Assembly (NCBI GenBank): GCA_035771175.1
Contig: CM069610.1
Location: 20,368,001 to 20,432,000 of the forward strand
Length of the DNA stretch: 64,000 nt
Direction of reading: 5' to 3'
Source: Paratinospora sagittata
Lineage: Eukaryota; Streptophyta; Magnoliopsida; Ranunculales; Menispermaceae
Position 1 is the stretch's first letter, and the number at the start of each line of letters is the position of its first letter. Positions 57,721 through 64,000 of this stretch are shown here, piece after piece. The notes beneath the pieces are model-generated. The model saw nothing but the letters and a program-made list of their open reading frames with translations, was not told where the DNA came from and ran no database searches. The translations under genes and the position numbers were made by a program.

Positions 57721-58743
57721 TTAAGAGAGTCGTGATCCTCCTCCCTCCTCGATGAGCTGTAGGTTAAAATTCTCCATCTCTAAAGCCAACTTTCCCGTCT
57801 CGAAGTCAAGAGTGAAAGCAGCAACATAAGATTTTCTACTCAAGGCATCAGCCACAACATTGGCCTTACCCGGATGGTATTGGAGTTGAAAACCATAATC
57901 TTTCAAGAATTCCAACCATCGTCTTTGGCGGAGGTTTAGGTCTTTTTGAGTATAGATGTACTTGAGACTCTTGTGATCCGAGAAGACCTCAAACCGTTCA
58001 CCGTATGGGTAGTGATGCCATAACTTCAGTGCGAATACGACAACTGCAAGTTCCAGGTCATGCGTTGGGTAATTACCCTCATTAATCTTTAGTTGCCTAG
58101 AAACATATGCAACAACCTGGCCTTCTTGCATTAGTACTACACCTAAGCCTTGGAGAGAGGCGTCGGTGTATAGTGAAAACCCAACTCCATTTCTTAGAGT
58201 GATTAGTACTGGTGCTGTGGTGAGGCGTTTCTTCAATTCCTTAAATGTCGATTCACAAGCGAAATTCCAAATGAACCGCACATCTTTCCGAGTGAGCTTC
58301 GTCATAGATTCAGCAATCTTTGAGAAGTCCTTGATGAAGCGACTGTAGTAGCCAGCCAAACCAAGAAAACTCCGAATTTGATTAACTGTGGTAGGCTGCT
58401 TCCAGTTTAAAATTGCTTCAACCTTTAAAGGATCCACCTCAATGCCATTGCTTGAAACCACATGACCTATGAATTGCATTCTCTTCGCCCAAAATTCGTA
58501 TTTACTCAACTTTGCATACAATTGATGGCTTCTTATGGTCTGGAGGACAATCCTCAGATGTATCTTATGGTCTTCTTTAGTTGAAGAATATATCAAGATA
58601 TTTTTTATAAATATCACCACGAATCGGTCTAAGTATAACCTGAAGATGGTGTTCATCAAATCCATGAACGTTGCAGGTGCATTTGTTAGACCGAACGGCA
58701 TAACCAAGAACTCGTAATGACCGTACCGAGTTCTGAAAGCCAT
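57721..58743 (-). pseudogene. Family III RT catalytic core and RNase H, copy 2
   Basis: The longest frame in the window, 340 codons. [22 protein letters not shown] opens it, but the catalytic strand reads VVIFIKNIL where copy 1 has VVFVDDIL: both catalytic Asp are changed (DD to KN). Then [74 protein letters not shown] and [14 protein letters not shown] (RNase H complete), ending at a stop in the linker. The RT is dead although the frame is open. Confidence 0.93.
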
Positions 58744-58840
58744 TTTATTAATGTCCGACTATCTAATCCGGAGTTGATGATAACCGGATCGTAAATCAAT
58801 CTTAGAGAAGTATTTGGCATCTCTAAGTTGGTCGAACAAG

Positions 58841-59401
58841 TCATCGATCCTGGATAATGTGTATGAGTTTGATCTCAAAATCGAATTCCCGAACTGGAGG
58901 TAGACCAGGAAGGTCATTTAGAAAAATCGTTGGTAATTCAGATATAATCGGGATATCGTGTACTTCGAGAGGGTATAGTGATGATGATTCATTGTCATCA
59001 CCAAGGGATAGAGCTCGGAGCTGTGCCTTGAGGAGTGCAACCGTTAAGTTGTGTATCCATTTCCTCGTTCCCTGAATCTTGACAAACTCCCCAGTAGGCA
59101 AGGTTAATTGAACTTGCTTCTTCAAACAATCGATCTTAGCATTTAGTGGCGCGAGCCAATCCATGCTGAGGATGATGTCGAAATCTTCAATGTCCATCAC
59201 AAAAAGGTCTGCATAAATTATCTGTTCTGACATTCGTAGTTCACATCGAGAACACTTCAATTTCACGTCAGTACCAAATCCTAATGGTGATGTGACATAG
59301 ATTGTGATGTTTGTGGGTTCAGGATGCAGCCCTAAATGCCTTACCAATGTAGAAGATATAAAGGAATGCGTAGCACCCGAATCAAACAAGGCATGCACCA
59401 T
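58841..59401 (-). pseudogene. Family III protease and spacer, copy 2
   Basis: MVHALFDSGATHSFISSTLV holds the DSG protease site. Then IYADLFVMDIEDFDIILSMDWLAPLNAKI (spacer), and FPTIF-like [21 protein letters not shown]. About 15 residues later the frame ends because some 220 bp present in copy 1 (about 39250-39470, the RT fingers with CIDYRKLN) are deleted; RT resumes with [17 protein letters not shown] sequence near 58790-58860. Confidence 0.9.
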
Positions 59402-60533
59402 TGTATTGAATAAGAGAAATTTACCTTTGACTACATTGTTATCTGGGAGGGGTTGCTGAGCGATAGCAAATGCTCTGCCCTGTTGTCATTGCCCCTAGTT
59501 CTGCTGGTTCTGCTTGGGTTGGCGTTAGCAGCAGGTGAGGCTTGTTGGACTGGAACTGCTAGAACAGGCTATCGCAGTTGTTGAGGATGAGGACAGGCAT
59601 TTCTTACATGGCTCTACTGGCTACAGTTGAAACACGTCAGCCACTGCTGCTGAAGTGTCTGCTGATAGTTATGCTGGCCATGCTGATTGTGGTATCGTTG
59701 ACCACCACCCCTGCCATTGCCATTACGACAGCTACCCTTACCTTTGTGGCCACCTCGATGACGATTCTGAAAACCTGCTGGCTAGGGTTAGACGTTTCTG
59801 CCGCAAGTGCCGCTACCTCATGCTTTTCAACCGGGTCTGGGAGGGCTGGGCTTTGATTAAAGTATGGCTTCTTCTTGTTTCCCTGTTGAGTGCCCTGCTG
59901 GGAAAACGTTGCAAGCCGTTTTTCCTATTCATTCTCTGTTCCTGCTTAGTTTTCTCTTGCTCAAAGCTTATGGCCTTGTCAACAAGCTCCCTGCAATTCT
60001 TGAGATCCAAGATCAACAAGGCTTGTCGGATGTCTGGACGAAGGCCATTATAAAATTTTTCGGTCTTATTTTGCTCCGTTGAGATGGTGGAGAGAGAGTA
60101 GACCGATAATTCCTTGAATCTGACAGCATACTCGTGAACTGTCCTGCTGCTTTGGTACAGCCTAGAGAACTCCTGGCGCCTCTGCCTCTTCATAGTGCCA
60201 GGGAAGTACTCGTTAATGAATAGTGACTCAAACTCTTGCCAAATCATGTCTGTGGTATTGACCCTTAGGTCTTCCTTCACGTTATTCACCATGTATTAGG
60301 TCCACCAACAAGTTGGTAGGAAGCTAGTCAAATCTTCCTAGCCTCTTCCACTCCCATAGCCATAAGAGCCTTCTTCGACTTATCAAGCCATTTATGCGCT
60401 TCCTCCGCATCAATGGCGCCAACAAAAGTAAGGGGCTGTAGCCTCTTGTACTTCGTAATCTGGTAGGTTTGAGTCTCCGACCCAGATCGAACAAGTGCCA
60501 GCACAATGACCACCTAGTTGGCCGCGGTCTCAC
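59402..60533 (-). pseudogene. Family III gag core and zinc knuckle, copy 2
   Basis: The gag core is well kept. Frame 60513 on: ITKYKRLQPLTFVGAIDAEEAHKWLDKSKKAL (with a stop after EEARKI), then frame 60292-59813: MIWQEFESLFINEYFPGTMKRQRRQEFSRL, VHEYAVRFKELSVYSLS, FYNGLRPDIRQALLILDLKNCRELVDKA. This is the retrotransposon gag domain. After a frameshift, CFNCSQ, a stop, SHVRNAC (about 59590-59640) gives the zinc knuckle with both first Cys present, unlike copy 1. Together with copy 1 it shows what copy 1 lost. Confidence 0.9.
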
Positions 60534-61077
60534 AGACGGTTGTTTGAACAGTCATCTTCATCGCCTCGATGAATCCAGCGAAGAAGTGTTCTATGCCGAG
60601 GGGCATGACAAAGGGTGTGGGCTGAGGTGGCACTGCCTGCCCAGAGTAGTGGCAGTGTCGGGTGTCGCATGCTCTGCCCTTGGAGGCGGCGGTTCCTGAT
60701 TTTGTATCTCAGGATGTAACACCCCATAGTTTTAATTAAATACATATGTTGAATATGGAAACCTATCAACTGTGACAGTAGAGCAAATCGGTAAGCCAAT
60801 GGACCTATCCTTTTCAAGGATCTCTAATGGTCCAACAAATCGTGGTGCGAGCTTCTCTTTCATCCCAAATCTCATTTGGACTTCCCATGCACAATGGTCC
60901 ACAAATTATATAACATTCATCTGGTTTAGTTTCGTCAGTGGAACAGTTAGCTTCAAGGATCTTTCTACGCATTTTCATTCAATGTATGTATTTAATTAAA
61001 ACTACGGGGTGTTACACAGGAGGTGCCTCCTTTGCTGGACGGACTGTGCGTGGCCTTTTTCTCTTTCTGGTTTGCAT
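60534..61077 (-). pseudogene. Family III gag N-terminus, copy 2, with insertion
   Basis: Start ATG at 61077 (MQTRKRKRPRTVRPAKEAPP). The frame is cut by the 302-bp element at 60715-61016 and resumes with IQNQEP-type sequence as in copy 1, then shifts before the gag core. Confidence 0.72.
60715..61016. mobile_element. 302-bp element with inverted LTR-type ends, TSD CAGGA
   Basis: The left end TGTAACACCCCATAGTTTTA and the right end (reverse) TGTAACACCCCGTAGTTTTA form a terminal inverted repeat of about 40 bp with three mismatches. Both copies equal the outer U3 start of family II LTRs. Perfect CAGGA at 60710-60714 and 61017-61021. The other family III copy shows the empty site (TCTCAGGAGGAG at 41990-42000). 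The interior (about 60770-60900, minus strand) is a piece of chromovirus integrase C-terminus: MRFGMKEKLAPRFVGPLEILE with the GPY/F module. It carries no complete gene. It looks like a small cargo moved by a retrotransposon integrase that recognised two U3 ends. Confidence 0.85.
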
Positions 61078-61850
61078 TTTCTCATTGGCAAGGAGAAAAT
61101 AAAACCATGTTTTAAAAACCGTAGCCAAGTATAGTGTTATGATATTCTCAGAAAAAGTTCGAGAGTTTTTCAATATAAAACCACCTATTTTTCTAGGTAT
61201 AGTGTAAGGTTTTTGGTGAGGAATCAAAGAATCTTATGTGTCTCGTATGTTTGGCCATGGTGTAAAACAAGGTTAGAGGGTTCATATAATAAGTAATTTT
61301 TTTTTAAAGAGCTTCAAATATTTTGGTTATGGTTTGTGAACATACATATATTTTTGGAAATTCATACGAGTCATAAACGTTCTAAGATTTACCTTGGTAA
61401 ATATCTTAATCTAACGTTCTATCGCATTCTTATGTGTTCAAACTCTTTTTCTTAGTCTTTTCGACTATTATCCAAGTTCGTGTGTCTCATACCACATGAA
61501 TTTGGCAATAAAGGGTTTAACCCAGTTAAGTTGTATGAACACAGTTTCTATAAAACATTGACAGGAGAGGAGTTCACTAATAGTATCGTCCAAGTTTACT
61601 CGTCCCATACCGTGTAAACTTAGTGATAATGTTAATAATTCAACTTTTCCTAGATGTTTCTTTTCACACAAGGTCGTGTGTTTTCTTACTTCCACGTTTT
61701 ATTTAGTATCTTCCAATTTTGTTGTGTCCCATACCATTCCAAAGCTAGTGATGCAAAAGAAGGAATGGTTGTACGTCGGCCCACCAAACATAGTCTCAAA
61801 CAAAACATTTCATGCATAAAAAGAAAATAGTTACAATGCTAGTAATTTTC
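61078..61850 (-). other. Spacer between pre-gag ORF and gag, copy 2
   Basis: Non-coding; the counterpart of 42051-42749 with high similarity throughout. Supports the view that the pre-gag ORF and gag are joined by a fixed family-specific spacer. Confidence 0.75.
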
Positions 61851-62077
61851 CTAATTTCTCCGCTGACTACTACTCATCCTAGACCTTCTGCTAGTTACAA
61901 AATGACTACCAGAACAACGTTAAGAAGTCGTTTCTAGTTCTTCTTTGTTTTGCAAATGCGTTATCAAAGCATTGTGGTTCTCCTCCATCTGAGCAAGACT
62001 AGATAGACTCACATTTAACTAGTCAAATGGGTTAGCCTGTTATCTCATAGATGGTTGGTTGGCCGATTGCCCCTGGG
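61851..62077 (-). pseudogene. Pre-gag ORF, C-terminal fragment, copy 2
   Basis: The minus frame reads ANQPSMR, stop, QANPFD, stop, SLSSLAQMEENHNALITHLQNKEE and SHFVTSRRSRMSSSQRRN, stop. It aligns with the C-terminus of the copy 1 ORF (STNQPFMG..TNPFNQ, MRETHNVLITRMQNIEEQ, GYFVTSRRSRRSSRREN). The upstream three-quarters is lost at 62077, where a family II LTR fragment begins. Confidence 0.8.
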
Positions 62078-62086
62078 GTGTGACAA

Positions 62087-62190
62087 AAAAGGCCTTATGT
62101 ATAGCTTTAAATGTACTTATACGTATATTCTACATCTCGATATGCGCGTACTTCAACGTATGTATTTAATTAAAAATACGGGGTGTTACA
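62087..62190 (-). mobile_element. Family II LTR terminal fragment
   Basis: The minus strand reads TGTAACACCCCGTATTTTTA from 62190, then ATCGAGATGTAGAATATACG as in the U3 of the solo LTR at 21257. Only about 100 bp remain. On its right it is fused directly to a family II pol, with no PPT; on its left GGGGTGTGACA (62076-62086) adjoins the family III ORF. Confidence 0.8.
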
Positions 62191-62793
62191 AATCATCTCC
62201 CGGATTCGACTAAGCTGAGCTCTCATCTGAGCACATATCACAATCTCATCTGAAGGGGTAGCACATACACTCATCACTGTAGCCGCCTCAAGTAATCTCC
62301 ACTCCTGAGACATCTGGTGCGCCATCATAACTGTCTCTACCCTCTTCCTGCTCAACGCATCAGCCACCACATTGGCCTTATCAGGATGGTATTCCAATGT
62401 AAAATCATAGTCCTTCAGGAGTTCTAACCACCTTCTCTGCCTCATGTTCAATTCTTTCTGAGAAAACAAATACTTGAGGCTCTTGTGGTCAGAATACAAG
62501 GTGAACTTCTCATCATAGAGATAACGCCTCCAAATCTTCAGAGCGAAAACCACTGCGGTCAGTTCTAAGTCATGAACAGGATAGTTCTTCTCATGCGTCT
62601 TCAACTGCCTCGATGCATAAACAATGACCCTATCCTTCTGCATCAACACACACTCTAAGCCGACACGAGAGGCATCAGTGTAGATAACCAACTCCTGAGC
62701 AGGCTCTGGTAGAATCAATACTAGTGCAGATGTCAATCTTTTTTTCAGCTCTAAAAAGGTATTCTCATACTCATCAGTCCATACAAAGGGCAC
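62191..62793 (-). pseudogene. Family II RT end and RNase H, second element
   Basis: Open for about 200 codons: [39 protein letters not shown] (RNase H Asp), [67 protein letters not shown], then the linker [15 protein letters not shown]. The integrase is missing because the LTR fragment is joined here. The protein is closer to the family II element at 24.7-30.8 kb than to family III. Confidence 0.92.
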
Positions 62794-62799
62794 ATCTTT

Positions 62800-63327
62800 C
62801 TAGGTAAGCCTAGTAAGAGGTGCAGCCAACCTAGAGAAGCCCTGCACAAACCTCCTATAATAACCTGCTAAACCCAGAAAGCTCCTGATCTCGATCACTG
62901 TGGTAGGTCTAGGCCAACTAATAATGGCTTCGATCTTGCATGGATCAACAAAATTCCCTCTAAACTCACCACATGACACAAGAATCTCACCTCGATGATC
63001 CAAAACTTGCACTTACTCAGCTTCGCATACAATCTATGCTCTCTCAGAGTCTGTAAAGTCACTCTGAGGTGTTCCTTATGCTCAGCTAGAGTCTTGAAAT
63101 ACACCAGTATGTCATCAATGAAGACGATGACAAACTTATCTAGATACTACCTAAAGACTCTGCATCATGTCCATAAACATCACCGGTGCATTAGTCACAC
63201 CAAAAGGCATCACAAGAAACTCATAATGTCCATATCGGGTCCTGAAGGCTGTCTTAGGCACATCTTCATCCCTGATCCTCAGCTGATGATAACCAGAATG
63301 CAAATCAATCTTTGAGAAGAATCTGGC
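62800..63327 (-). pseudogene. Family II RT catalytic part, second element
   Basis: The frames 63104-62895 and 63012-62800 overlap with a shift: [46 protein letters not shown]. Upstream, with shifts, [17 protein letters not shown] sequence near 63105-63140 and RYGHYEFL near 63215-63240. The catalytic DD is preserved. Confidence 0.87.
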
Positions 63328-64000
63328 TCACTTCAGCTGGTCAAACAAATCATCGATCCACGGGAAATGATACTTATTCTTAATGGTCACCCTATTGAGT
63401 TGGTGATAGTCAATACATAACCGCAAACTCTCATCCTTCTTTTTGACGAAAAGAACTGGAGCTCCCCAAGGTGACACACTTGGACTAATGAAGCCCTTAG
63501 CCAACAACTCCTCAAGTTGTTTCTGCAACTCAATCAACTCAACCGGCGCCATTCGATATGGTGTCATGGAGACAGGCTTCGTACCAGGGACCAGCTCTAT
63601 GATAAAGTCGATTTCCCACTTCCGAAGCAATCCGGGAAGGTCCGAAGAAAACACATTGGGAAAATATCTCACTACAAGGATGTCCTTAACTCTCATCCCA
63701 CTGGTCTCATCATCCTCTGTTATAATCCCAGCCAAAGTCTCCCTATCTCTATCAGTCACAAATCTACCCATCGTGACTATCTAGTCTGAAACTGTACCCT
63801 GAAGTGCAAACTCTGGGTGTCCGCAGATCTGGAAAATGACTCTCTTCGTGAAACAGTCAACAACTGCATGATAAGCCGCAAGTTGATCCATCCCTAGAAT
63901 TGCATCAAACTCTAAAATTTTAAGACTCGAAAGTCCACAGACATCTCAACATCACCAATCGAAACCACATACTGGCTACAAATCATGTTCAGGTAGATCC
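63328..64000 (-). pseudogene. Family II protease tail and RT fingers, second element
   Basis: Frame 63771-63328: [94 protein letters not shown]. Upstream, to the window end, FDAILGMDQLAAYHAVVDCFTKRVIFQI (Asp-Trp here Asp-Gln) with a stop before MGRF. The element continues beyond 64000. Confidence 0.9.

Overview
ORGANISM AND CONTENT. The window is repeat-dense plant nuclear DNA, most likely an intergenic or pericentromeric block of a flowering plant with a large genome. The evidence is AT-rich sequence, many Ty3/gypsy elements of the chromovirus type (integrase followed by a chromodomain), tRNA-iMet-type primer binding sites (TGGTATCAGAGC), a plant L1-type LINE tail, and no intact host gene. 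The species cannot be fixed from the sequence. I found no convincing host gene, tRNA, rRNA or CRISPR array; every recognisable protein-coding stretch is a decayed retrotransposon ORF. FAMILY NAMES USED HERE. I = about 2-kb LTR, TGTTGG/TGTTAA...CAACA. II = chromovirus, LTR TGTAACACCCC...GTCGTGACA. III = chromovirus, about 1.35-kb LTR, TGTAATACCC...GGTGTGACA. IV = about 1.4-1.5-kb LTR, TGAT...ATCA. V = chromovirus, about 2.9-kb LTR, TGTGAGGCCCC...GTCGCCACA. LAYOUT. 1-4.0 kb: AT-rich DNA with a family IV solo LTR (target duplication ATATG). 4.0-20.5 kb: an old plus-strand family II element (5' LTR, PBS, ruined gag/PR/RT/RH/INT). It is split by a family IV solo LTR that holds a family V solo LTR, and by a family I LTR that holds two further family I LTRs, one of which holds another gypsy solo LTR. 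Nearly every insertion is framed by a 5-bp duplication, so the nest can be read as a history. 20.5-33.1 kb: a minus-strand family II element whose 3' LTR carries a family II solo LTR (TGCAT) and whose integrase carries a family I solo LTR (ATGTG). 33.1-34.8 kb: another family I LTR. 34.8-46.1 kb: a minus-strand family III element with both LTRs, PBS, PPT, pol with chromodomain, and an extra ORF between PBS and gag. 46.1-51.1 kb: a tandemly repeated non-coding unit rich in small palindromes, broken by a LINE tail and a family III solo LTR (GTTTC). 51.1-56.1 kb: fragments of III and IV, a tRNA-like segment, and the 3' end of a plus-strand family V element. 56.1-62.1 kb: a second minus-strand family III element, again with the extra ORF upstream of gag, and with a 302-bp insertion that has inverted family II LTR termini and a CAGGA duplication. 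62.1-64 kb: a family II pol fragment running off the window. HOW THE PARTS RELATE. The genes belong to retrotransposons: gag packages RNA, PR/RT/RH/INT copy and insert it, and the chromodomain guides insertion into chromatin. Most copies have collapsed to solo LTRs. The most unusual signals are the pre-gag ORF of family III, the 302-bp element with two U3-type ends, and arrays of hairpin units in family I LTRs whose arms change in step.
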